NCBI GenBank assembly: GCA_965249895.1
Contig: CBDFNC010000005.1
Span: 2,542,001-2,606,000 of the forward strand
From: CBDFNC01 sp965249895
Lineage (GTDB): Bacteria > Pseudomonadota > Gammaproteobacteria > Enterobacterales > CBDFNC01
Direction: 5' to 3'
Length of the DNA stretch: 64,000 bases
Position numbers and translations under genes: made by a program. Shown piece after piece: positions 1 through 7,466 of the stretch (the stretch's first letter is position 1; every line of letters starts with the position of its first letter). Under the pieces are notes generated by a model. The model made no database searches. It worked only from the letters and a program-made list of their open reading frames with translations, and was not told the DNA's origin.

Positions 1-129
1 GACCCTTTTTCGTTTCTGAGACCCTTTTGAGACCCTTAGCTCATTCTGCTTTATGCAGCAGCGCCAGGTCATCTTTTGGCAAAATACAAACATTTAACTC
101 AATAATGCAGGCTGGCATACGATCTGCTT

Positions 130-276
130 ATGCAGCAATTTTTAAAGATAGTGAAGCGGATCCGCGATAATAAAAAAATGACAAATCAGCAAATCGCAAA
201 TGAGATGGGCGAGTCTTTGAGAACAGTTGAACGGATCTTTGCCGGGGAATCAGAGGGACCGGTCAAACCTGGGTAA
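130..276 (+). CDS. Small helix-turn-helix ORF, 48 aa
   Basis: An ATG-initiated 48-codon frame. Residues 15-37 read like a Cro/XRE-type helix-turn-helix core (TNQQIANEMGESLRTVERIF): a polar helix, the QQIANEMG turn region and a recognition helix. No clear Shine-Dalgarno sequence is visible and the remainder is too short for a full regulator. It may be a small DNA-binding protein of the neighbouring phage-like remnant or a truncated regulator. The fold is suggested by sequence only; its function is unknown. Confidence 0.4.
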   Translation: MQQFLKIVKRIRDNKKMTNQQIANEMGESLRTVERIFAGESEGPVKPG

Positions 277-335
277 CAGATTGAGAGACCTGTAGGAGTC
301 GAACCCATCTCAGGGATGAGATGTAAAGCGCATGG

Positions 336-656
336 ATGCACGTTCGGCGAACGTTGCTGGCACAGGCTTCGCGAATTGCATTCACTCCTACAAAGGGCGT
401 TACAAATGTTACCCTTATACCCGTTAGTTTGATGGGTTCCGAATCAGAAATGACTTCTTTCCGTCTGAAACGCCTTATTTCAATATTGGATGTTCATTGG
501 GCCACCATCATCGCTGCCGAAGATTCAGACAGCGATATCACATGGTTACTGATTGATGAAATAATCACAATGTCCCCAGAAATCCAAGAATCTTTCTTAC
601 GCATGGCTCTTGCAATAAACACTAGCCAGCCAGAACCAGCAACAGACAACGATTAG
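336..656 (+). CDS. Hypothetical protein, up to 106 aa
   Basis: An open frame of 106 codons; an internal ATG at 432 would give a 74-residue protein beginning MGSESEMTSFRLKRL. I do not recognise a family. The C-terminal half is acidic (AAEDSDSD) with an amphipathic helix-like stretch, and there is no signal peptide or membrane segment. Neither start has a good ribosome-binding site. A strong terminator hairpin follows 26 bases after the stop, which is the main support for it being a real transcription unit. Confidence 0.35.
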   Translation: MHVRRTLLAQASRIAFTPTKGVTNVTLIPVSLMGSESEMTSFRLKRLISILDVHWATIIAAEDSDSDITWLLIDEIITMSPEIQESFLRMALAINTSQPEPATDND

Positions 657-681
657 GCTGCCCACTTCCCCAGGCATAAAA

Positions 682-704
682 AAAGGTCGCATATAGCGAC
701 CTTT
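682..704 (+). terminator. Rho-independent-type hairpin
   Basis: AAAGGTCGC and GCGACCTTT form a perfect 9 bp stem around an ATATA loop, preceded by an A-rich run. It sits between the preceding hypothetical gene and the lipoprotein gene downstream. The T-tract on the plus side is short (the stem's own TTT), so efficiency is uncertain. Confidence 0.6.
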
Positions 705-874
705 GTTAGATTTGGTTTGAGCAAACTCGTAAGCAAGTTAGAAAAACCGACTAGAGCTGGCGTTAAACTTTATCAAAATTTGAGCTCCATCAATAAAACC
801 CAGTCAAACCATAGCCTTTAGTATTGTTTTTGAATTACTATCCCCTTTTTTTCTTTCATGAATAGGGAATTATC

Positions 875-1555
875 ATGCGTAAGTACTCAATCTACTTTGC
901 TCCTTTGTTGCTAGCTGGTTGCGCAACTCCTGACTTTAATTATCAACCAGAATTTCTAAGGGTTAGTGAACCAGCTATAGGGCAAGAGCATGTTGCCTAC
1001 GTTGGTGATGCTATGTTACGCCAGGGTAAATTCATGGAGTACGATGCTATTTACCTAAAACATCCAGTAGATATATTTAGCAATATGACGTTTGATCAAG
1101 GTTATTATCTCAAAGTTGGTCAGGATAACGATTCAACCAGCTTCTCTCCTTTTCCCCACAGCTCTGAAGGCAATATATATTCTAAAAAGCCAATTCATTT
1201 CACTGCTCTAATGACATTCAAAAACGAGCCAGCAAAGTTGTGTGCAATTGACGCTTTCAACACAAAGTATTGTGAAGCTAAAGTCGATTTTAAAATTACT
1301 AAAAAACAAGTAATAACGACTGACACTTTTCAACAAACCTTGATCTATAGTGGCAAAATAGGCGACAAGGTGAACATTGGCTATAGAGAATTCACCAGTA
1401 ACATCTCTAGAGCATCGTTCAACAATGATGTTGAGTACGACCTTTCAGCATCAAGAAATATTGCCTACAAAGGTGCTCGTTTAGAAATTATTGAAGCAAC
1501 CAATGAGTATATTAAGTACCGGGTTATCAAGAATTTCAACAAAGCTGCAATGTAA
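875..1555 (+). CDS. Predicted outer-membrane or periplasmic lipoprotein, unknown function
   Basis: A 226-residue protein with an N-terminal lipoprotein signal: MRKYS, a hydrophobic stretch and the lipobox LLAGC, so Cys15-16 is the likely lipidated residue. The mature part is rich in Tyr, Asn and Asp and has no recognised domain or catalytic motif. The start is supported by an AGGGA-like element a few bases upstream of ATG 875. It lies in the phage-remnant/accessory part of the window with no co-directional partner. AT-rich codon use suggests acquired DNA. Function unknown. Confidence 0.7.
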   Translation: MRKYSIYFAPLLLAGCATPDFNYQPEFLRVSEPAIGQEHVAYVGDAMLRQGKFMEYDAIYLKHPVDIFSNMTFDQGYYLKVGQDNDSTSFSPFPHSSEGNIYSKKPIHFTALMTFKNEPAKLCAIDAFNTKYCEAKVDFKITKKQVITTDTFQQTLIYSGKIGDKVNIGYREFTSNISRASFNNDVEYDLSASRNIAYKGARLEIIEATNEYIKYRVIKNFNKAAM

Positions 1556-1688
1556 TTTATCTTAACTCAATGTTGCTTTAGACCCAGATGCAGACTATCA
1601 AGCACCACATAAGGAGGCGGTTGTTGTATCCAAGGGTTTTATGGCGAGCTGGGCTGTATTGGCTGATCGAATTAACTCTGTTCTAAAA

Positions 1689-3686
1689 CCGACATTCCGC
1701 AGCGATTTATGCTGGCAGCATTATTTTCTCGCCCAGGCGTTGTCGCCAGCCCTCTGAACCGTCTCTCCACCTAAGCCAGAAGCGGCAGTCTTAAATTTCG
1801 GGATCACCAAGCCTACCGCGCCGGGGCACAGTATGTGTTTTTCTTTTCCGCCGCTCATTCCAACTGGTAGAGCCGCGCTATCTCTTTACCGCACAGGCGG
1901 AGGATTTTCTCCTTTTCTTCCGTCAACCCAGTGACGCAGGCAGCTAGCCCTGGCGCATTCACTAAGTGGATCCCGTTCATCCGTTGGAAGATCCACCTCA
2001 TCGTCGGGGTGGCGGTGGGCTTGCCCACTTGGTTAAGTACGGTTTCATCTGCTGTTTTCAGGTTTTCCCGCAATTGGTATTGGCCTGCGTTGTACACCAT
2101 CAGGCACAGCGTCATCACCATCATCAACGCCTCGATCCGCTCCGGCTTTTTCAAGAACACCCCATTGAGGTGAAACTGGGGGTCTTTGATCAGGCGGAAA
2201 CCCCGCTCGACCCCTTGTTGCGATTTGTAGGCGGCGAGCAGGCCAGCGACCTCCTGGTTGGCCAGTTCATTGGTCGCCAGCACGAAACGGCCCAGCTTGT
2301 TACGGTGCGGCCGGATCTTGTCCTGGCAGGGAGTCGACTCAAGTTCGAGCCGGTAGTGCGACACCTCAGGCTCGGCGTCTTTTTTCGGCCGACCACGACC
2401 TGCGTGTTTTTTCACCTCGCTGACCTCAACGTGACTAAGCCGGTGGTATTTGAGTTTACGCTCAAACTGCGCCGCCGCGTTGCGCGCGTCTTGTTTGCAG
2501 GCAAAGGCCTGCCCGGCCAGTTTGCGGGCCTGGCTTTCCGCTTCGGCCCCGGCTTTGGCGATGCGCTTGTCCAGAGTGCGACACTCTCTTTGCTCGGCCT
2601 GGCTGGAGTGGACCAGCAGCCACTGCTGCTTCAGCCCGCGCTCCACCTGGCCCAGCAAGACACCTTGATAACCTTGTTCCAGCGGCTGCCAGGCGAAGTC
2701 ACTGGTATCGGCCTCGACCAGGAGTTTGACCGCTTTTACGCTTTCTGGCGCCCGAGTGACCCAGAGGTAGGCCGCTGTCAGCAGTTTTCCGTGGACGTAG
2801 AGCGCCGAATCCGCGATAACCAGCAGCTCCGGGCTGTTCTCCAGTGCTTGGCGGAAGGACTGGAGTTTGGCTAGGGTGGCGTGGAAGCTGGCTTTGTCCT
2901 GGCTGTTGCCGTCCAGGCCTTCGCTCCAGATCGGTAAGTCCGCCGGACCGCTGACGATCAGGGACAAGACGAGTTGTTTGAGATCCGGCCGGTGATCTTT
3001 GGAGTAGCCCTGCTTGGGCAAGGGCGGTCTGGACTCGCCTTCCAGGTAAAGGTGTTCGAGATCATACTCGCCCACTAATTTGAAGCTGGTGCTGTCCAAC
3101 CGGAGGGTTTGCCGTCTACCGGGCGGGGTGAATTCCTGGTGGATCTCATTGGCAATCTCGGCGAGCAGCGCAGTGACACCGTATTCGTAACAGGCGTCCA
3201 GGGTACGGCCCAGCGCGTCATCGTTCAACTGGGCGGCCTTGACACCTTCGCCAAATAACAGGGAAACCGCTTTGTCTTCAAAAAACTGGGGCGATAGATA
3301 AATGGGGTTCTGAGTGAAGCCCAAGCCGTTGATGATCATGGCCTTGATACGCTGGCCATGGCTGAGCTTGGAGCCATGCTGTTTGGACACCGGCAGTCTG
3401 GCGTCGATGCGTTCGACCAGTTTGAGCTTGTCGACGAAGCCGGCAACCAGGCCATGGTGGCCGAGAGTTTCAACCCGGATCTGTCCCGATTTAATGCTGG
3501 TGTTGATGGCGGCCATAGCGCTCCCCGTTAATACATATCCTGGGACGATTGTGCCATGGCAGCGGTCAGAGGCTTGTGATCTTTTGGCTATAGTTTCTGT
3601 GATCTTTCAGACATTGGACACGCTAAAGTGAGATAGATCACATTTTTAAATTATCTAGGTGAGATGCAAATGGTGCGGAATGTCGG
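1689..3686 (-). mobile_element. IS1634-family insertion sequence, copy 1
   Basis: A 1998 bp element with terminal inverted repeats CCGACATTCCGC (1689-1700) and GCGGAATGTCGG (3675-3686), flanked by a perfect 6 bp target duplication CTAAAA (1683-1688 and 3687-3692). It carries one transposase gene on the minus strand. An almost identical copy of the same length lies at 43257-45254 in the same orientation. The intact target duplication argues for a direct insertion here with no later rearrangement. Confidence 0.92.
1855..3516 (-). CDS. IS1634-family transposase (DUF4277 N-terminus)
   Basis: A 553-residue transposase and the only gene of its IS. The N-terminal ~110 residues match the DUF4277-type segment (GQRIKAMIINGLGF, LSPQFFEDKAVSLLFGEGV, DDALGRTLDACYEYG). 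The remainder is an IS4-like DDE domain, with LRLDSTSFKLVGEY early, VIADSALY in the middle and an ERGFRLIKDPQFHLNGVFLK block carrying the late Glu. Length is normal for the family and the frame is uninterrupted, so this copy could be active. GC content is clearly higher than in the flanking DNA, as expected for a mobile gene. Confidence 0.93.
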   Translation of the reverse strand: MAAINTSIKSGQIRVETLGHHGLVAGFVDKLKLVERIDARLPVSKQHGSKLSHGQRIKAMIINGLGFTQNPIYLSPQFFEDKAVSLLFGEGVKAAQLNDDALGRTLDACYEYGVTALLAEIANEIHQEFTPPGRRQTLRLDSTSFKLVGEYDLEHLYLEGESRPPLPKQGYSKDHRPDLKQLVLSLIVSGPADLPIWSEGLDGNSQDKASFHATLAKLQSFRQALENSPELLVIADSALYVHGKLLTAAYLWVTRAPESVKAVKLLVEADTSDFAWQPLEQGYQGVLLGQVERGLKQQWLLVHSSQAEQRECRTLDKRIAKAGAEAESQARKLAGQAFACKQDARNAAAQFERKLKYHRLSHVEVSEVKKHAGRGRPKKDAEPEVSHYRLELESTPCQDKIRPHRNKLGRFVLATNELANQEVAGLLAAYKSQQGVERGFRLIKDPQFHLNGVFLKKPERIEALMMVMTLCLMVYNAGQYQLRENLKTADETVLNQVGKPTATPTMRWIFQRMNGIHLVNAPGLAACVTGLTEEKEKILRLCGKEIARLYQLE

Positions 3687-3720
3687 CTAAAAGCTCTAGC
3701 GTCTCTAGTAAAGAAAAGTA

Positions 3721-3747
3721 AAAAGCCCGACTAGTGCCGGGCTTTTT
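3721..3747 (+). terminator. Intrinsic terminator
   Basis: AAAAGCCCG and CGGGCTTTTT form a stem around an 8-base loop, ending in a T run. It overlaps the stop codon of the interrupted ORF remnant and lies just beyond the convergent TagO-like gene; the A-run on the left arm could serve that gene too. Confidence 0.75.
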
Positions 3748-3767
3748 CCTGCCTTAAATAGATTAAC

Positions 3768-4382
3768 TCACCAGTTACAGGATTTACGTAGCGGCTTAAT
3801 TGCCTCAGTAAGCCCTGATATATCAAACGTTGCCATTACTGGGCTTTCACTATGTGGCGTTATTTGCATTAGCACTTTGCTGTACTTCATCATGCTTTTT
3901 GCTAAAGGAATGTCAGATTTAGCGAAAACAGCCTTGTTATCTGTTGAAATATACCAGCTCGATGTTGTGGCTTTTTTATCATCGAATCGAGTAAGCATTC
4001 GCGTCGAATTCAAACCAAGGTACATTCCCCATGTGACAAATACATTGGTTTTATTTTCAGCACACCTTATGTGCAATGATGGCCTTTTCGTTCTATACCC
4101 TGAACCAATTTCATTATCAGAATCTACACGCATATAGACATTCTCACTATCATCTATAGGAGACTTGTCTACTCTTACGCTCCATGACCCAGCGCCTTTC
4201 TCTATTCTGGTTTTAGGGCCACTGACACCGAGCGATTTTGCAAGGTTGTCATAACAAATCAGCCGAGATGCATCCGAGTTGTTAGCCGCGCACTTCGCAA
4301 CGTCAACTTTATCTAAAGAGTACGAGCTAGCAGAAAATAGCAAAGCTGGCAGCATAACTATTCCACTATTTATCTTAATCAT
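3768..4382 (-). CDS. TagO/VasI-like secreted protein (T6SS-associated family)
   Basis: A protein of about 204 residues from ATG 4382 (GGTGA seven bases upstream); six extra codons upstream are less likely. An N-terminal signal peptide (MIKINSGIVMLPALLFSASSYS) is followed by a cysteine-containing segment (CAANNSDASRLICYD). The body has the family pattern WSVRVDKSPIDDSENVYMR, then HIRCAENKTNVFVTWG, W..STD and a C-terminal ATFDISGL...CNW. This matches proteins annotated as type VI secretion VasI/TagO, which also occur in prophages. No other T6SS gene is nearby and the neighbours look phage-derived, so a phage-associated role is more likely here. Biochemical role unknown. Confidence 0.7.
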   Translation of the reverse strand: MIKINSGIVMLPALLFSASSYSLDKVDVAKCAANNSDASRLICYDNLAKSLGVSGPKTRIEKGAGSWSVRVDKSPIDDSENVYMRVDSDNEIGSGYRTKRPSLHIRCAENKTNVFVTWGMYLGLNSTRMLTRFDDKKATTSSWYISTDNKAVFAKSDIPLAKSMMKYSKVLMQITPHSESPVMATFDISGLTEAIKPLRKSCNW

Positions 4383-4442
4383 GAGAATTTCACCGTCCAA
4401 ATATAAAACACTGAATTAAAACACCAACTCGTCAATCGATCA

Positions 4443-5087
4443 TCAATTTAGGTCTTTTAATCTCGCAGCATTCACACTTTCAGACCATTTCATCGCTGCT
4501 TCATATTCGTTATCGGTTGGGAACTGATTGCCAGCTGCTTTATCTTCCTGCGGAAACTTGGCGATCATCATGTTTTGAAACCGGGTCATCGTTAGCCTTT
4601 TAGCTTCGTCATGAGATAGGCCCAGGTGGATCATTGCCGCGTCGATAAATTCGGATGCTTTAAACTCTTTCGCGTATGAATCGCCTTTCCCTGTTGGTTT
4701 CTGCGTGCCAACTAATCCGTGAGTCATTAGGTGTCGCCCAAGAGTAATGACGTCTTCAATGGGCATGAAGGCGGGCATTTTAATGGGGAACTGATGCCCA
4801 ATAAGGGGGCTTATATCTTCTTCACAACAGCAAGCCATTGCCAAATGTGCCGCCCTCAATGTTGGAGCCCCGAATGCCTCGCGCTTGATGCGCTGTAATA
4901 CTTCGCTCTCGATATTGGGAAGACTGCTAATAATGCGGTAAGCCTCAGAGCAATTAACCTGACCCCATATTTCGACTATTTCACGGGGGCTGCCAATCTT
5001 GGCCATATTCTCAAGCGAGGGGGTGAACTCGAAATACTCTCCAGCCCCTAGGGTAACCGCAACATCTCCGCATTCAGTAAGTAGCAT
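4443..5087 (-). CDS. Phage-type protein, DUF6246-like
   Basis: 214 residues, soluble, with no signal peptide. The C-terminal part (IHLGLSHDEAKRLTMTRFQ, then MMIAKFP) resembles a motif in phage proteins grouped as DUF6246, often encoded near tail genes. The middle segment is cysteine-rich (MACCCEED). The gene is followed after about 60 bases by the TagO-like gene and preceded by small membrane ORFs on the same strand, suggesting a leftover phage operon. A tail-assembly role is only a guess from location in other phages. The family call is from memory of the motif. Confidence 0.5.
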   Translation of the reverse strand: MLLTECGDVAVTLGAGEYFEFTPSLENMAKIGSPREIVEIWGQVNCSEAYRIISSLPNIESEVLQRIKREAFGAPTLRAAHLAMACCCEEDISPLIGHQFPIKMPAFMPIEDVITLGRHLMTHGLVGTQKPTGKGDSYAKEFKASEFIDAAMIHLGLSHDEAKRLTMTRFQNMMIAKFPQEDKAAGNQFPTDNEYEAAMKWSESVNAARLKDLN

Positions 5088-5151
5088 TTGCCATCCTTCT
5101 TATGAGTAATGAGTTAATAATATACTCATATATTTTGGTGATAATTACCAA

Positions 5152-5307
5152 TCACCCTACCAGCTGAGCTACCGCTGTAAGTATCCACGCTGTTGATGCT
5201 CCTGTAGCCAGTAGAACCAGGGCTATACCGATTCGACCAAATAGCCTATCCGCTCCAACTTTACTTGGTGTCATGTCCATTTTTGCATCCGCCTTAAAAG
5301 AATCCAT
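5152..5307 (-). CDS. Small one-helix membrane protein, 51 aa
   Basis: A short frame from ATG 5307 (MDSFKADAKMDMTPSKVG) to a TGA at 5152. A second in-frame ATG at 5280, with AAGGCGG nine bases upstream, would give 42 residues. The C-terminal half is one hydrophobic helix (RIGIALVLLATGASTAWIL). The 5307 start overlaps the stop of another small hydrophobic frame, a layout typical of coupled phage genes. It precedes the DUF6246-like gene on the same strand. Possible holin-like or other small phage membrane protein; function unknown. Confidence 0.45.
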   Translation of the reverse strand: MDSFKADAKMDMTPSKVGADRLFGRIGIALVLLATGASTAWILTAVAQLVG

Positions 5308-5398
5308 TAGGCGCTATAGCTTTGGCTAATACAGCCAAAGAGCAGATAACTAGAGCCACTCCTACGTAACCGTAAAGTACTTCTATGCTTGATTTTTT
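5294..5398 (-). pseudogene. N-terminally truncated small membrane ORF at the IS66 edge
   Basis: A minus-strand frame reading SIEVLYGYVGVALVIC then SLAVLAKAIAPNGFF to a TAA at 5294-5296. It is hydrophobic and overlaps the next small ORF by 14 bases. Its beginning is cut where the IS66-type element starts near 5399, so it is probably the 3' end of a phage gene broken by that insertion. Confidence 0.35.
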
Positions 5399-7020
5399 GT
5401 AACTATTCAGCTGGCGGAATATTATTCAATTTTTTCTGAATGAAATCTGGCCACTTTCCGGCAAACAGGTGCTCCAGCGCCTGCCCGACACCGACATTAT
5501 TTTTCTGGCACGTTGATATATAACTGCGGACCCGGCAAAAGACCTTGGCTCCCTCCATGGAGCGGAAACAGCCAGAGATTTTTTGCTGCACCTTGGTCAT
5601 TCTGATATCCCTCTCTCCTTGGTTGTTGGTAAAGGGAACCGCTGGGGTATCCATGAATCGCAGCACATCATCTTCAAAATTCCTGAGCCGCTCCAGCAAG
5701 TTTCTGGCCTTGCTCCGGGCGACCCGCCCCTTTTTCTTCTTGCCCGTTTGCGGCGGTGGCGGGCACTCCTGCTCCGCCTTATCGAGCAAACTCTGATACT
5801 TTTTCCGCCACTGCAACGCAGTATCGTTATCAAGCTGGCCACCGGCATCATTTACCGCATCATTGATTTCAAGGAGTAGTTTACCCATCTCATTAGCCCA
5901 CTCTTGCCCGTCTTGCTCATAGGCGCGGGTAAGTTCCCGCAGGTGATGGGCATTGCACAAACTGTGGAGTACTTGCGTATAGCGGTAATAAGGTTTCCAG
6001 TGGTCATGGCAGAGAGTCCCGGTGAACTGAGGCAGTATGCCTATTTCATCCATTGCCTCCTTACCGCGTTTTGCGTGAGGCTCAAACCAGGTCCACTCTC
6101 CGTTCGATGCATTATGAAGCCAGATGCGCTTGCCGCCGACATTAATACCCGTCTCGTCCGCGTGAATTAACCCGCCATTGATGAGTTCGAGCTTGGCCAG
6201 CGTCTCAAAGTCAGCCAGCTTGTGGTAAGCCAGCTTGTTAAAGTTGAACAGTGAGCCGGTACTCAAGGAGATGCCAAACATTTCATCAAAATGCTGCTGC
6301 ACCCGGTCATAAGGAATGAGTTGGTACACTGACATATAAACGGCGTTCGCCTTAACCGATGCACCATACTTAACCGCCCTGTCCACGTCAGCAGGGAAAT
6401 CAGCGGTAAACCGGTTGCCCTGCGCGTCTTCCAAAATTTGTGCCCGGTATTCTTTAACCCAGCGGGAAATTTGGATATTAAATACCTGGCGACGGTCATA
6501 GCCTACGTCATGGTACTGCCCTGGCGGCAAGCTATCCCGGTTGACCGGAACCTGAATAATTTCGTCCGGATCATCGACTGGCTTGAGCGTCTTGCCCTCG
6601 CGGCCTTTTTGCCCACCTTGTTTATTGTCACTTTTCTTTCGCCCTTCTTTAGGGCGGTTGGGGTCTTGCGAGGGCGGCTTGCTGCTATTTCGGCTATTAA
6701 GAGATAGGCGGCCAAACAATAGCTTGACCAGCAGCAACATCATTTGTACGGCAGCCACTAAAGCAGGAGATGCGGCCTTGTCATTTTTCAAGGCGTTTTC
6801 TACTTGCTCAATGGTGGCGTTGACATCCAATGACTCGGGTATCAACTTTGCTGTGTTTGTATGCTTATTCATGGGGCTATTATACCCGCTGTTTTTTCGG
6901 GCAATTCTTTGCTTCTGTAAGCCAATCTAAGGCGTTGTATTTTTCTGTGCCGGGGGGGTGCTATCCTTGCTGGGCTCCCGTGCCTTTGGCGCTCTTGTGG
7001 TTAAGTTAATCGTTGCTTAC
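5399..7020 (-). mobile_element. IS66-family element (single-transposase type), approximate ends
   Basis: Around the transposase gene, GTAA at 5399-5402 and TTAC at 7017-7020 are the best candidates for the short GTAA-type ends of IS66 elements. They would give 1622 bp, reasonable for the ISBst12-like subgroup, which has only the large transposase and lacks the small tnpA/tnpB genes. Inner similarity of the two ends is weak and no 8 bp target duplication is visible, so the right end is uncertain. Confidence 0.45.
5403..6872 (-). CDS. IS66-family transposase (TnpC-like)
   Basis: 489 residues. Order of features: a helical N-terminus with leucine repeats (MMLLLVKLLFGRLSLNSRNSS), the K/S/P-rich KPPSQDPNRPKEGRKK linker, a zinc-binding-like segment, then the DDE domain with HADETG (about residue 238), HDHWKPYY, an insertion region, and NNQGERDIRM with the catalytic Glu. 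The C-terminal SMEGAKVFCRVRSYISTC block is the usual IS66 ending. No small accessory ORFs accompany it. The frame is intact. It interrupts a phage-like gene string. Confidence 0.93.
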   Translation of the reverse strand: MNKHTNTAKLIPESLDVNATIEQVENALKNDKAASPALVAAVQMMLLLVKLLFGRLSLNSRNSSKPPSQDPNRPKEGRKKSDNKQGGQKGREGKTLKPVDDPDEIIQVPVNRDSLPPGQYHDVGYDRRQVFNIQISRWVKEYRAQILEDAQGNRFTADFPADVDRAVKYGASVKANAVYMSVYQLIPYDRVQQHFDEMFGISLSTGSLFNFNKLAYHKLADFETLAKLELINGGLIHADETGINVGGKRIWLHNASNGEWTWFEPHAKRGKEAMDEIGILPQFTGTLCHDHWKPYYRYTQVLHSLCNAHHLRELTRAYEQDGQEWANEMGKLLLEINDAVNDAGGQLDNDTALQWRKKYQSLLDKAEQECPPPPQTGKKKKGRVARSKARNLLERLRNFEDDVLRFMDTPAVPFTNNQGERDIRMTKVQQKISGCFRSMEGAKVFCRVRSYISTCQKNNVGVGQALEHLFAGKWPDFIQKKLNNIPPAE

Positions 7021-7041
7021 AAGAGCTCATTACAGTGACGC

Positions 7042-7227
7042 ATGAAAATGCAAAAAAACAGTCCCTATTGGCCAGATTGGTTTTCCATTAAAAACTACGA
7101 TGTATTAGCGAGAGCGACAGGCGTCATACCCGTAGGACACGGGGTGGTCCGACATTTCGGTCCAGTCCCCATGGATGGCAAGCTTAAACTGTTTCCCAGG
7201 TTTGACTGGCCCCTCATAACCCCTTAA
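7042..7227 (+). CDS. Short hypothetical ORF, 61 aa
   Basis: ATG-initiated frame starting MKMQKNSPYWPDWFSIKNYD. The WFSIKNYD segment vaguely recalls the N-terminus of DUF6387-type accessory proteins, so it may be a truncated remnant. The downstream part is partly encoded by a GGGGTGGTCCGACAT repeat (7141-7155) also found at 58656, so the C-terminus is probably not original. No convincing ribosome-binding site. Low confidence as a functional gene. Confidence 0.25.
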   Translation: MKMQKNSPYWPDWFSIKNYDVLARATGVIPVGHGVVRHFGPVPMDGKLKLFPRFDWPLITP

Positions 7228-7466
7228 TTACATACCGTAAAATCACAAAAATGCATACTCATAGTTGGTATGGCAGATACAAATCACCATTGGTGAGACG
7301 CATTCAACTAAACGTCTTAAAAGCCCTGACTACAAGGCCGCGCTAAGACAAATGATCGCCTTTGAATCAAACAACCAGCCTTCTCTGATTGTGCCGCCAG
7401 CAGCTAACCAGTAAACTTCATGACCATTACACAGGCATACATTTATAGCCTGCTATCACCGCATTT
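7228..7466. other. Intergenic region before the restriction-modification operon
   Basis: About 240 bases with no supported ORF. It must contain the hsdM promoter, but I cannot assign clear -35 and -10 boxes. No strong hairpin was seen. Confidence 0.3.

Larger units (their letters stand above)
1566..3734 (+). pseudogene. ORF remnant split by the first IS1634-family element
   Basis: Joining the sequence left of the IS (to 1688) with that right of it (from 3693), and counting the duplicated CTAAAA once, restores one frame. It reads from about 1572 through PHKEAVVVSKGFMASWAVL, continues across the insertion as NSVLKALASLVKKSKKPD, and stops at 3732-3734. An in-frame TAA just upstream and the absence of a start codon show that the N-terminus was already missing. 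The product is not recognisable; its C-terminus is amphipathic and lysine-rich. A terminator overlaps the end, as expected for a real gene end. Confidence 0.5.

Noticed and set aside
285..320. Minus-strand GGGTTCGACTCC resembles a tRNA T-arm, possibly an attachment-site remnant.
   Set aside because: The stem has a mismatch, no CCA-like end or acceptor partner is found, and no matching integrase site is seen.
1966..2874. Long 302-codon frame antisense to the IS1634 transposase (also at 43534-44442).
   Set aside because: It is a GC-rich shadow of the transposase gene, with no start signal and Pro/Arg/His-rich low-complexity protein.
5150..5180. Minus-strand GGTAGCTCAGCTGGTAG resembles a tRNA D-arm, followed by a hairpin.
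   Set aside because: No matching acceptor stem, the following stem-loop has the wrong loop size, and the segment is the end of a plausible small membrane ORF.
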